Part shown: positions 1 through 9,906 of the stretch, piece after piece | Layout: each line of letters opens with the position of its first letter | How positions within the stretch are numbered: position 1 is the first letter of the stretch | Source: Aurantiochytrium sp. KH105 | Lineage: Eukaryota > Sar > Bigyra > Thraustochytrida > Thraustochytriidae | Length of the DNA stretch: 64,000 bases | Assembly (NCBI GenBank): GCA_003116975.1 | Contig: BGKB01000012.1 | Coordinates: forward strand, 310,001 to 374,000 | Direction: 5' to 3' | Program-made: the position numbers and the translations under genes | The notes under the pieces: model-generated | Databases searched by the model: none | What the model was told of the DNA's origin: nothing | Seen by the model: the letters and a program-made list of their open reading frames with translations, nothing else

Positions 1-2
1 GC

Positions 3-3000
3 ATGCTCGGTATGGGACTTTCCGCAGATCGACGATGGCTTTCATTCACTCCCAACGACTGGGATCTGGCTCAAGTTGTGACTGTTGTTGCCGACGATGA
101 CAGCTTTGCTGAACCAGCAACGCACCCTGGCTGGATTCGTGTGGCGCTCGACAGAGACGGAACTGCCGACGCTGTGTACCGGTCGCGCTATAGCGGAGAC
201 CATGGCGGTTCGGACGGAATTGTGACCTGGCTTTCTCTGAGCATTGTCGACAACGATGCCGCGGGGATACGTGCAAACACCCAGGCCATCGTTGATGAGC
301 AAATGCAGGAGGTCTATAATTTGGCGCTGATGAGTCGACCGTTCGGAGATGTACATGTTTCGATTGGTGCGAGTGCAGACTTGGGAATTTCGCCCACGTC
401 GGTCGTCGTCTCGCCCGCGGCGTGGAACTCTCCGCAGTCTGTTCACGCGTCGGTGCTTGGAATGGTGGATGGTACTGGAAAGACCTCGCAGAACACGCTG
501 AGAGAAACCACTGTTGAGATCAAGCACACCATCACAGCATCATCGGACCCAGCTTACAAGCAAATGCCATCATTGGTAGAGACTGGACTGCTAGTATCGG
601 GGCGAGCGCCACGACTGCGCATTACTTCACTGGACCAGAAGTCCGACGAGGAAGATACATTTCTTCCTTTGGTCGTCGAAGAGGGTTCGCATGGTGCTTC
701 ATTGAACGTAGCACTGAACGCAGAACCCACGGGAGATGTATATGTGTACATGAGCGTCCCCGCTGGTGTTTGCGAGGGTGTCTCAGGCCCTCGTTTTGAC
801 CAAGGCTGCTCTCATGATCATGATTGTGCTGCAGGGCGTGTGTGCCGCAAGGAGACGGGGCTGGCTGTCTCGCCGACCCAGCTTCATTTTACAAGGCTGA
901 GCTGGAGTACCCCGCAGGTCGTCACGGTCAGCAAGGCCGGTAACACGGTCGATGAGCGATTGAGTCCCATGCAGGATCATTGGCATGTGGTTCCACTTTC
1001 CTGCGGTGTTAAGAGCTCATCCGACGACCAATACGCTGCTGTCACGACTCGCGAGGTGCCGATCCAAGTCATCGATGATGATATGGCTGGCATCGCGTTC
1101 CGTGTGGGGGCAAACGGAGACTCTGTGCGCCTGGATGGTTCTCAGCGACTGGACGCAGTCGAGGGTACGGACATGGATCTCAGTGTCGTGTTGACTTCGC
1201 AACCGCGTAGTAAGGTGTCTGTGAGCGTGTCTGTTCTCATGCCGGAGGCCGTCGGTGACAGCGCTGGCGCAGCGGAGGGACAAGGACTGTTGGGCTTGGT
1301 CGATGCACGAGAACTACGCTTTGATGAGTTTTCTTGGAATGTCTCTCAAAGATTGCACGTGAAGATTCCAGAGAATGAGCTCGTTGACCAAAAGACGCGC
1401 ATCGGAATTTTGCGCTTCGAAAGCGAGGCCCTGGACGCCTTGTACGCCTTTGAATCGCAGGAAGTGGTTCTCGACATACTTGACAACGAGTGTCGCGTAG
1501 GCTCTTGGAGTGCGTGGTCCGTCTGTGATCAGGCGTGCGGGCCCGGCTTCGAGCGAAGACATCGGGATGCATACTTTCCCAATGGCGGTGCAGGCGGTTG
1601 CCCATATGAGATGGTGAGTTTGCGACCTTGCAATCTGGGTTCATGCGCCTCGCTTCAGTCAAGCAGCGAGCTGGACTCGATGCTGGAGATTGGCTTTCGG
1701 TTTGCAGTCAGCGATGGAGCGCCGGAAGCATCTGCGCACGGACGTGTCTTTGCGGACGCAGCCAGAGCACGCGCTAGAAAAGTGGACGAGTATGTTGCCA
1801 AGTCTCTCGGTCTCGACCCCAGCATGGTAGAGCTTGACAGCCTTTCGGAAGTGGCTTCTTCTGTCGAGGACGGCAGCGAGGTCGCGACTGGCTCAACGGT
1901 GAGCTTTGCCGTGAGCCTTGTAGTCAATGTTAACGCGAGCGTGGGCGTGCTTGCCGTGGAAACCCGCGCGCGCAGGCAGTTATCCGACCCCGGAAGCCAG
2001 CTGAGTCGTGCGATTGGAGGCCGGCTCTGGACTCGCGCAGACGATGTTGTGATTCGCCGTCACAGATCTAGTGAGTTCGCCTACTACTGTGTGGCGTCAG
2101 ACGCCACGTCAGATGCGCCAACTCACGCGCCGACGCGGGTGCGTGAGATGCACTCTCGAAACGGCGGGCCGGTCCAGCTTGCGACGGAGAATGATTGTCT
2201 TGAATGCCAGTCGAGCGTTGTTCAATATTGCTGCCCGCACGGTGCCACGTCGAACGGTACGTGTCTGGTCGGTCTTGACGATGTGTCGATGGCGTTTTGC
2301 AGGCGCAGTCTCGTCCCTGCGCGAACTTGCGCCGCGGCTGCACCGTTTTCATGGAAGCTCATTATTATGTGCAGTACAGCGGGCCTGCTTGGAGCCGTAC
2401 TGATGCTCTTTGTGTACTTGCAGCTGCGACCGTCGCTATGGCATGGCCAGCAGCGACGCAAGGGCAAGCGCAAGGGTCGCAAGGGCGAATGGCCACGAGG
2501 CGCTCTCTTGAGTTCCTTTTGGCAATTTTTTGGTTGGTCAGCTGCCGTGGAGGATTCGACGGAAAGCGTGAGCAAGGGTAGCACCAGTGGTGGGACGAGG
2601 AAGCACGGGCGTTTCGGAACACAGCTGTCGGCGTCCGTGGACTCTACGGAACTTCCGAGCGAGTCAGCTGGGCGCAGCGAAGCCTTTTCTGAAGCATCGG
2701 AGGCGGATGAGCGCACAAGTTTGCTGGATTCTTCGACAGCGGAAGCTGATTCAGAAAGGTTTGCCCGTCTTTTCGTTCAGCAAATGGCGCCTTCAGAAGG
2801 GATGCTTGTACCTGGTGCGCGAGTGGTGGTGTTTTATGATTACGACACTAGCTACTACACGGGCAACGTCTTGCGGCAAAACGGTCTTGACGGGACGTAT
2901 GCCATTCTTTTTGACGATGGTGACGAGGATGATGCGGTCGAGCCTGGAGCGATCCGATTGCTGGCAGACCTCGTCACGCTGCAGACGTCTGGCGCAAAGC

Positions 3001-3935
3001 AAAAGTCCAGTACCGGGACGCTCGCGCTTGAGGATGCTCATGCAGCTTCAGCTTCGGCTTCCCCGCCATCGGCCGCTTCGGGCAGGGGCGTTTCCCCCAG
3101 GAATACGCTTCCCATCACGACGGGTGACATTGTCGAGGTTTTGAATGAGAGGAACGACCGTTGGCAACTTGCACGCGTCATGGAGGGCACGCGTAATGCG
3201 CACAACGAGCACTTTCGCGTGGCCTTCGATGATGGCTCTGTGGAGGCAAACGTTCCGCGGGAGCGTGTCCAGCGATTTCTGCCGGTAAATACTCCCGTTC
3301 GCGTTGTCTATGGTGGCGTTGGAGCGGCCTTTCAGGGCGTCGTTGCGGCCATTGTTGGAGATGGGCAGTACATTGTCCGGTTTTCGGATGGCGCAGAGGA
3401 ACCTCTTCCGCGTCAGTGGCTAAATGCAGACGATGGGAGCATGTCTGGTGCGGACGATTCCGAACTAGAGCACGATCTGCTGAGTTTTCTGCTTCGCGGA
3501 TCCGGTGCAGACGATGAGCGCGAGATCGGCTCGCAGCATCAGATCGAGGGCGGTCGTTCGGGAGCAGGAGCAGGAACAGCATCCGCAGCAGCGTCGCTCT
3601 CAGACGCCGTGGACTCGGGCCGCGTCTTTGAAGCTCTTGAGAGCGACTCTTTCGAAGTGCGTCTCGACTCGCGGCAAGGCCTTGGGCTCAAGCTCGGGAT
3701 GCTTCGCTCGCGTCTTGTGGTGGTGACTGGCTTTAAGCCACTCGAGAATGGGGACGTCGGTCCTGCAGAAGCATGCGGCAGACTACGCGTGCGAGACGTC
3801 CTTTTGCACATTGACGGCGAGTCAGTGCACGGTTTGAACTTTGCTGCTGTGGCCGCAAAGATCAAGCAAGCGCGACCTACGGTGAACCTTCGCTTTGGCC
3901 GCATCGAAGGGGCCTCTCTTCTCTTGAACTCTTGA
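3..3935 (+). CDS. Large transmembrane adhesion-type protein: beta-repeat ectodomain, TSP1, TM, Tudor-like repeats, PDZ-like end (5' partial)
   Basis: The frame is open from the first bases, so the true start lies left of the window. The ectodomain holds about four degenerate beta repeats, each with a core like LSFTPNDWDLAQVVTV and an end like IVDNDAAGI (also VIDDDMAGI, LDILDNE), which resembles Calx-beta/cadherin-like surface repeats. A thrombospondin type-1 module follows (about residues 496-548, GSWSAWSVCDQACGPG to CNLGSC). A single hydrophobic segment (about 782-808) should cross the membrane. The cytosolic side carries two or three Tudor/SH3-like barrels (about 935-990, 1037-1093, 1094-1142, with motifs such as YAILFDDGDEDD and VAFDDGSVE) and a C-terminal PDZ-like fold (about 1217-1301, GLGLKLG, LRVRDVLLHIDG). 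Domain names rest on motif reading. The role is probably adhesion or surface scaffolding; the ligand is unknown. It converges on the next gene. Confidence 0.75.
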   Translation: MLGMGLSADRRWLSFTPNDWDLAQVVTVVADDDSFAEPATHPGWIRVALDRDGTADAVYRSRYSGDHGGSDGIVTWLSLSIVDNDAAGIRANTQAIVDEQMQEVYNLALMSRPFGDVHVSIGASADLGISPTSVVVSPAAWNSPQSVHASVLGMVDGTGKTSQNTLRETTVEIKHTITASSDPAYKQMPSLVETGLLVSGRAPRLRITSLDQKSDEEDTFLPLVVEEGSHGASLNVALNAEPTGDVYVYMSVPAGVCEGVSGPRFDQGCSHDHDCAAGRVCRKETGLAVSPTQLHFTRLSWSTPQVVTVSKAGNTVDERLSPMQDHWHVVPLSCGVKSSSDDQYAAVTTREVPIQVIDDDMAGIAFRVGANGDSVRLDGSQRLDAVEGTDMDLSVVLTSQPRSKVSVSVSVLMPEAVGDSAGAAEGQGLLGLVDARELRFDEFSWNVSQRLHVKIPENELVDQKTRIGILRFESEALDALYAFESQEVVLDILDNECRVGSWSAWSVCDQACGPGFERRHRDAYFPNGGAGGCPYEMVSLRPCNLGSCASLQSSSELDSMLEIGFRFAVSDGAPEASAHGRVFADAARARARKVDEYVAKSLGLDPSMVELDSLSEVASSVEDGSEVATGSTVSFAVSLVVNVNASVGVLAVETRARRQLSDPGSQLSRAIGGRLWTRADDVVIRRHRSSEFAYYCVASDATSDAPTHAPTRVREMHSRNGGPVQLATENDCLECQSSVVQYCCPHGATSNGTCLVGLDDVSMAFCRRSLVPARTCAAAAPFSWKLIIMCSTAGLLGAVLMLFVYLQLRPSLWHGQQRRKGKRKGRKGEWPRGALLSSFWQFFGWSAAVEDSTESVSKGSTSGGTRKHGRFGTQLSASVDSTELPSESAGRSEAFSEASEADERTSLLDSSTAEADSERFARLFVQQMAPSEGMLVPGARVVVFYDYDTSYYTGNVLRQNGLDGTYAILFDDGDEDDAVEPGAIRLLADLVTLQTSGAKQKSSTGTLALEDAHAASASASPPSAASGRGVSPRNTLPITTGDIVEVLNERNDRWQLARVMEGTRNAHNEHFRVAFDDGSVEANVPRERVQRFLPVNTPVRVVYGGVGAAFQGVVAAIVGDGQYIVRFSDGAEEPLPRQWLNADDGSMSGADDSELEHDLLSFLLRGSGADDEREIGSQHQIEGGRSGAGAGTASAAASLSDAVDSGRVFEALESDSFEVRLDSRQGLGLKLGMLRSRLVVVTGFKPLENGDVGPAEACGRLRVRDVLLHIDGESVHGLNFAAVAAKIKQARPTVNLRFGRIEGASLLLNS

Positions 3936-4052
3936 AGGGAACTCTTTCCCTTGATAGTGTTTCTCAAGTGACGGATGATGAAGAATGCTGCCTCTCGCTG
4001 CGCGCAGCGAAGCACAAGGCCTCGTTTGTTCTTCTGCCCAACGGAAAGAAAA

Positions 4053-4095
4053 CGAAGAAGAAGACGAAGAAGAAGAAGAAGAAGAAGAAGAAGAA
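4053..4095 (+). repeat. GAA/AAG microsatellite in the 203-bp gap between two convergent genes
   Basis: An uninterrupted AAG-type tract ends about 40 bases before the stop of the opposite-strand gene. The gap 3936-4138 holds only the two 3' untranslated ends and this repeat. Confidence 0.8.
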
Positions 4096-4138
4096 TATTT
4101 CTCACAATTTATAAAGAATTTTGAATCTAAAATCAACA

Positions 4139-7100
4139 CTAATTTTCATTCAGCAAACGAATGAGGGCTGGAACCTTGGTGAAGGTTTCGAGTGGAAGAA
4201 GTAGCAAGGCAGCCTGCGCCTTTTTCAGGTCTTGATCAAGCCTGGTGAACGCGCTAAGCGAGAGGAGGTGGCTCATCAGGAGTGCAGCTATAAGAATGAC
4301 CGTGCCAATGATCTTGACCTGCTTTTCGTGAGCCACTGCCTCAACTTCTTCAGCATAGTAGTTTTGCATCGCATCAAACTGCTTGCCAGAGATGATAAGG
4401 TGTGGCTCGAGATTGAGGACGGCCAGTTTCTTCTCGTTGAGTGAATTTAGGTCTTCTGATGAACCCGATGCCAAGTAGGTCTCTTCAGCCTCAATGATTG
4501 ACTTCATGTCGAGCAGCCAGTGGTCAAAGGCAAGTGCCAGGCCATGGCGCAGGTGCTCGAGTCCAGAAAACGTTTCGTCGGCTGCCGAAAAATTGGCTAG
4601 AAATCCTTCGCAGGGAACCCCACAAGTATTCTCAAAGTAGAGCTGAAACTGGGGGCCGTCCGTGTATGTGAAGGGAGGCAAATAGCTCGCTTCATCGCCA
4701 TAGCGGAGCGCATAGTCTACGTCCAGAAGTTCCGCGTAGAGTGCCTTCATGCGCGCAAGGCGAGACTCCCCAGATGCAACTCGTTCCCAGGCGAGAACTT
4801 CGGAGGGGTGCACAGCCCAAAGGTGGAGCAGGCTCGCTGTTGCGGCTTGCAGGCCCGCAGCGTATACTACGGCTGCTCGAATCCTCATTGTCGACTCTGC
4901 GTTCATCTGAAGGAAGTAATCTGTCCCGTAATAAGCCATAACTGTCCAGAACGAAATGCCGATATGAAAATTAAGGAAGACCGTGCGAAGGATGCGCACA
5001 GTGAGCGATTCATTCTTGATGAGCCGCTTCTCAGTTCCGACGGCATTCCCTTTGCCTCCAGATCTTGCTGGGGCCACTTTGACAGAGGCAAAACCCTGCG
5101 GCTTCTTCTTGATGGCCATATCGGGAAGACGCAAAGGTGCGACCGAAGCTGGCGACCGTCTTTGCGAAGAGTACTTTGCTTGAGAGTCTGTGGGTTCCAA
5201 GGCGTCGCTGTGCTCATGCGAGTCTTTGTTTTCTGCGCGTCCGTCGGAGCTAAGCTTGCGCTCAAGCGAACCATTTGACCCATCGTCCTCGCCCATGCTT
5301 TCGTGTCCCTCAACACCTTCATCATCGAGATCGTTTTCATCTTCGTTCGTCAGATCGGTTTCTTGCTGCGTTTGGAGCTGCTGCAAGCGCCTCTCCGTTC
5401 GATTGAGTAACTTTTTGCAAATATCTTCCGGGATTGCAAGGAAAGCCTTTCCGACATGCTTCTTGCGCCTGTCGTTGCTCAGAAACATGGGCAAATACCC
5501 TTTGAAAAAGTATGCCAGAAGAAGGCACCCGACTGTGGCGAGAATGATGGTCTCCGCGAGATGGAAGAAGTCAAGGGTGGCAAACGCCTCATCGCGAAAC
5601 TGTCGCGCGAGATTTTCCAAAGTGTCCGAGACCTCGAAGGGGCTGTTGTTGATGATAAATTGGCACGATTCCTCACACTCGAGCTGATCCTCCTCAACAT
5701 GGTTGTTCACGTGCGAGATGTACTCGAGCATTGCCACGTGAAAGCTCAGGTTCCGATAATAATCCGCATCGATTGTACTGTACACGAGAGGATCGTTCAT
5801 GAGGCCGTCGAGTGTTGAAATACCAGATCCTTCTACCGCAGCGACCAACTCTTGATGGTCCAGCTTGAGCTCCTCGGCGAAGTCGAGAAGAAGGGCTGAG
5901 TCGTCTACGGGCGTCCGCTCATACACAACGCCGCTCACTTCAACGGAAGGGAAGATCTTCATGAGCACCGTAAGGCTGCTCGCCACGACGAGGTGCTGAG
6001 CAAAATGCGCGTGCTTTACCATTGACGAAAGATCGAGGTATTGGACCAGAATCTGCGTCTTGAAAACTGCCTCGGCGATGGTAAAAATGGTAAAGAAGAT
6101 AACGAAACGCCGAGCAAATCGTCCAAATCGTTGCAAGTTGGGGTCCTTGCGCTGCAGCTTACGCATGACCCGGCGGTGGACTTGTGAGATTTCCAGACCG
6201 CGGCTATCAAGCGCACCTGCTGAGCTCTCGCCAATGCTTTCACCAGCGCCACGCGATCTTCGGCGATTACCGCCACCACGTCGTGAGCTGTTGTATGAGC
6301 CGACGCTCTCGTTACCAGATATTCTCGAGACATCTTTCTTTTGCTGCCTTTTTCGTCCCCTGGAGCCTGCTGAAATGGCAGAAAATTTACCCGAGCCCAG
6401 CGGATTGACGCGCTCGTTTGCTTCTGCATCCTGGTAGGATCCTTTCGAGACGCGGGGAGATGCCATTTCCTCGCTGACGTTGGATTGTCCGTCATCTTCC
6501 TCACCGACTTCGGACTCGGACCCGTCAAACTCGCTATTGTCTTCCTCATCACTGACGAGCGTGGACATCTTAGTCTCTTCCTTTGCGGGAGTAGAGCTGT
6601 TTGCAACGGAGGGAGATTGTAACGCGCGGCTTCGTCCCGTCACGGATGCGTGGCCAAAGAGGTTCTGATCAGTGATGGCATGGAAAGCAACCATGTAGAT
6701 GGAGACATGGAAGTTGACGGTCGAGTCAACTTTGTTCTGATATTCGATGAGACGAGCGCTGACCTTGAAAGCCTGAGCATTCAGGGTTGCCTCGCGCTCC
6801 TTGCGGTACTGTACTGAATTGTCTTCGTCGTCAAAGAAGTCGATGAGGATGTCAGAAATGTGAAGGTTCATGGCAAAAACGTCGCTTTCGTCAAAGCCGA
6901 GAGCCTCGCAAGCATTCTGCGTGAAGGACGTGACGAAGCCAGTCTTTGCGTCGACCATGAGGAGGTGCTGACCAACCGGTTGCGGAACGCGTTTGAAGCG
7001 ACCAATGAGAATGAGCTCGCTATTTGTGTTGGTACTTGGCGTGACCTCAAAATCCGTGGCCATGATGTATCCCTTTCCGTGCATGCCAAAGATGCGGCGC

Positions 7101-8986
7101 GTTTGCGTTGCGAACTCACTGTCCGTGGTGATGAACTGCTTGAGGAACATATCGTGCATCTCTGCAAACGGTGAGGGGCAGAGAATGCTTACATTGCGAC
7201 CAATGATTTCGTTCTTGGAGAAGCCGAAGAGGCTGCACATGGCGTCCGAGACCTCGAGGACCTGACCGAGCGTACTCGAGTTGCCACTAATGGTGGCCAC
7301 TGCGGACCCATGGCCTTCGTCGAAATTGTTCGCCGAGGAAAGCTCGCGCTCGAGAGCGATAGCAGACTCCCGATCGTTCATGACGTAGTAGTAGTAGAGT
7401 GCATAGAGACGGAGACCCTCGCGATTGGAGCGCGAGAGCTTGCGCAAACGCGTTAGATGGTACCTGCACTTGGAAGACTCCTCGTGCACCTTTGCACCTT
7501 GCTGAAGAATTTGGCTGAGCGTACAATTGCCGTGCGTAATCTTTTTCCAAAAGCTCGTCGTGTAACGAAGGGTCGAGATGAGAGACTTGCGAGCCTCGGC
7601 AAGATGCTGATCGAGCTGAACAAAGGAGACAGATCCGGACGAGAAGGTCTGCGACTCAGCGTTGCGCTTGTTGTGGCAAAAGAGAGTAAAGTCGAGATCG
7701 AATGGGAGTTGCGACTGACGTACACGCGTCAAGAGGTTGAGCGCAAAGATGATACGATTTCCAGCGCTCGAAGCAAGAAGGCTCACGTACAGACTGATGT
7801 ACGGATTGTCGGGAAGCATTTCGAGGGCGTGACGATACGCCTTCTCAGCTTCACCACTAAAAGCAAACTCCTCGGTAGCATGAGCATTCTGGTGCAGCAG
7901 ACGGAGGCGAGTCTCAAGCAGGTACGGGCTCTGCGCAAAGATGTTCTCGGAAGAGGCCTTGAGTTTTTCGATGCGATGGTAGACGAGGGCAATAACTGAA
8001 GTAATGACGAAGGTCGTCGGTACAGCCAAGAGGAGGAACGAGCTGTTATCAGTAGCATCGTTGACAGAGTTGGCAACGAAGGCACAAATTCCGCCCCAAG
8101 CCACGAGCGCCCCGCTTGCGGCTGCAAAGACGTTCCACTTGATGTTGTAGAAGGGAAGAAAGTACCAATAGCCGCCCATGATGATGAGTCCGCAAATAAA
8201 GATGATGGCCGCGAGAGCGTTGGAGGCCGCACGTGTGACAGTCGACTGCACTTGCGTCTGCTTGGGAAGCATGAGCATGTACAAGATCGTGCAGAGGGCG
8301 CGCATGAGCGTGACGAGGCATTCCACACGTCCGTGAGGCATGGCAAAGAGCTTGTTGTTGCGACCTTTGATTGTGTAGGGGCTTTGATTGAAGACCACGA
8401 GAGCGTAAATGGAGGTTGCAATGACATGGAATGCCAAGACGAGACACGCGATGCTCTGCTCCACGACGTAGCCAGAACCTTCGCAAGTGAGAATGTTTGA
8501 CGAGTAGGTCATGTCGCAGCGCAGAACTCGCAACAAGACAACGAGTATCGGGATCTGCAGGACTGTTTGGTTGAGCTTGAAAAGAAAGTCTACAAGCGGG
8601 GCAACGAAGGAATAGCGCGAGGTGTTGTTCATGTCATCAAGACCCATGAGACAGACACCGACGATCATGACCATCACCGAAACTCCTGCTGTCACCATGA
8701 GACTGAGCATGGCAAAGTCGCTCGAGAGAGGCATAAAACCAAATGAAACCACACGAAGAGCGGGTTCTATGACGTCCACGAGAATGTGGTGCGTGCTTGA
8801 CGCGGTCTGGATCGCGACAGCGAAATAAAGCATTTGCAGGGTGGTAATGGCGGTGCTCAAGTAAAAGAATCTCTCTGCAGTCGTGATGTTTTGGTTGATC
8901 TGATACAGTCCACCGTACCCGATCCGCCGCGCCTTTTCGATGACGCTGACATGTTCCTTGTGCACGGTTGTTGCATGAAGGTCCAT
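4139..8986 (-). CDS. TmcB/TmcC-like multipass membrane protein with PAS sensor domains
   Basis: A 1615-residue single-exon protein. The N-terminal third (about residues 40-345) is a run of hydrophobic segments. A TPR-like stretch follows (AEKAYRHALEMLPDNPYIS), of the kind seen in tiny-macrocysts (TmcB/TmcC) proteins of amoebae, ciliates and algae. PAS 1 lies near 565-670 (SDAMCSLFGFSKNEIIGRNV) and PAS 2 near 675-775 (TQNACEALGFDESDVFAMN). After a charged Ser/Arg linker (about 780-930) come further membrane segments near 958-985, 1148-1172, 1325-1352 and 1555-1582, separated by long loops. PAS domains usually bind small ligands or sense redox state, so a membrane sensor or regulator is likely. 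No kinase, cyclase or ion-pore motif was seen. Four consecutive Tyr codons are encoded near 7386-7397. The start chosen is the first Met of the open frame. Confidence 0.7.
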   Translation of the reverse strand: MDLHATTVHKEHVSVIEKARRIGYGGLYQINQNITTAERFFYLSTAITTLQMLYFAVAIQTASSTHHILVDVIEPALRVVSFGFMPLSSDFAMLSLMVTAGVSVMVMIVGVCLMGLDDMNNTSRYSFVAPLVDFLFKLNQTVLQIPILVVLLRVLRCDMTYSSNILTCEGSGYVVEQSIACLVLAFHVIATSIYALVVFNQSPYTIKGRNNKLFAMPHGRVECLVTLMRALCTILYMLMLPKQTQVQSTVTRAASNALAAIIFICGLIIMGGYWYFLPFYNIKWNVFAAASGALVAWGGICAFVANSVNDATDNSSFLLLAVPTTFVITSVIALVYHRIEKLKASSENIFAQSPYLLETRLRLLHQNAHATEEFAFSGEAEKAYRHALEMLPDNPYISLYVSLLASSAGNRIIFALNLLTRVRQSQLPFDLDFTLFCHNKRNAESQTFSSGSVSFVQLDQHLAEARKSLISTLRYTTSFWKKITHGNCTLSQILQQGAKVHEESSKCRYHLTRLRKLSRSNREGLRLYALYYYYVMNDRESAIALERELSSANNFDEGHGSAVATISGNSSTLGQVLEVSDAMCSLFGFSKNEIIGRNVSILCPSPFAEMHDMFLKQFITTDSEFATQTRRIFGMHGKGYIMATDFEVTPSTNTNSELILIGRFKRVPQPVGQHLLMVDAKTGFVTSFTQNACEALGFDESDVFAMNLHISDILIDFFDDEDNSVQYRKEREATLNAQAFKVSARLIEYQNKVDSTVNFHVSIYMVAFHAITDQNLFGHASVTGRSRALQSPSVANSSTPAKEETKMSTLVSDEEDNSEFDGSESEVGEEDDGQSNVSEEMASPRVSKGSYQDAEANERVNPLGSGKFSAISAGSRGRKRQQKKDVSRISGNESVGSYNSSRRGGGNRRRSRGAGESIGESSAGALDSRGLEISQVHRRVMRKLQRKDPNLQRFGRFARRFVIFFTIFTIAEAVFKTQILVQYLDLSSMVKHAHFAQHLVVASSLTVLMKIFPSVEVSGVVYERTPVDDSALLLDFAEELKLDHQELVAAVEGSGISTLDGLMNDPLVYSTIDADYYRNLSFHVAMLEYISHVNNHVEEDQLECEESCQFIINNSPFEVSDTLENLARQFRDEAFATLDFFHLAETIILATVGCLLLAYFFKGYLPMFLSNDRRKKHVGKAFLAIPEDICKKLLNRTERRLQQLQTQQETDLTNEDENDLDDEGVEGHESMGEDDGSNGSLERKLSSDGRAENKDSHEHSDALEPTDSQAKYSSQRRSPASVAPLRLPDMAIKKKPQGFASVKVAPARSGGKGNAVGTEKRLIKNESLTVRILRTVFLNFHIGISFWTVMAYYGTDYFLQMNAESTMRIRAAVVYAAGLQAATASLLHLWAVHPSEVLAWERVASGESRLARMKALYAELLDVDYALRYGDEASYLPPFTYTDGPQFQLYFENTCGVPCEGFLANFSAADETFSGLEHLRHGLALAFDHWLLDMKSIIEAEETYLASGSSEDLNSLNEKKLAVLNLEPHLIISGKQFDAMQNYYAEEVEAVAHEKQVKIIGTVILIAALLMSHLLSLSAFTRLDQDLKKAQAALLLLPLETFTKVPALIRLLNEN

Positions 8987-9654
8987 TCTATGGTAAGAAC
9001 GAGAGTTTGTTTTTTGTTGCCGTGAGTATCACCAGGGGCTTCTGGCAGGTGGCGAGAGGTTATACTGTCAGACCGAGCGAATGTCGAGCGCACTCCTTGT
9101 GCTTGTCCTTTCGTTTACGAGCCAAACAAAGCTTGCGTACGTGCCTTCCTATGAAGACGAACTTGCGAGCGTGCGGAAACAGCACGGCGCAAGACGCAAG
9201 CAAGCCAAGGCCACTTCACAAGGCGCGCGTGGCCCTGCTGCTATTGCCAGTATGCTTGGCGAGAAATAGCGCGCCTCTGCTCGCGAATTGCGTCAGAAAC
9301 GAAACGTACTCGCTGGTGGGAGATTGTTTGATACACAGAGGCTATTTTGCTGTCAATCACTAGTTGGTCATTACTGTCAGTTGTACAGACCAAAAACGGT
9401 GTTGTGCTGAGCCGTGGCTTCTCGCAAGAGGGGCCAGTTTCCTACAACATTTACGTCTGACAACAGCAAACTAGCAAATCTGGGGCAAAACGGACACATA
9501 CCCGTTCATTGCATGACCCTTCGTGACCCTGACATCCGTTCAGTCGCATTTGCTTGGAGTCAATCAGATAGTCGTTACCAAAGTTCCTCACACCATAGCT
9601 CCTCTATCGTATATCCCTGACTCCTTCCCTCTTGCTTCCTTCAAGACGGCTCGA

Positions 9655-9688
9655 CTGCAGTCTGCGGAGCAGGCTCCGCAGACTGCAG
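9655..9688. repeat. Perfect 16-bp inverted repeat with 2-nt loop
   Basis: The left arm CTGCAGTCTGCGGAGC and right arm GCTCCGCAGACTGCAG are exact reverse complements separated by AG. No T-run follows, so it is not an obvious terminator. It could be a cruciform, a hairpin RNA or a protein-binding palindrome. Confidence 0.9.
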
Positions 9689-9865
9689 ACAGTCAACGGA
9701 GCGTACGTGTTAGGAAAAGGTAGCACGACGTGAGACGTGATCTGCGGCGATCGTTTAGCCACCCCTCGCACGAGCATGCTGGTGTGATTGCGCCGTTCAG
9801 TAGGTCTGGTTCAATTCCCCCTCCCCCCCCCTCTTCCCCTCTCCCCCCCCAAAAAAAACCGTCAT

Positions 9866-9906
9866 GTCGCCAGATGTCCGCGTCGCCAGATGTCCGCGTC
9901 GCCAGA
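9866..9906 (+). repeat. 16-bp tandem repeat, about 2.5 copies
   Basis: The unit GTCGCCAGATGTCCGC occurs twice in full and then partially (GTCGCCAGA), directly after a C-run and A-run tract. Confidence 0.85.
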
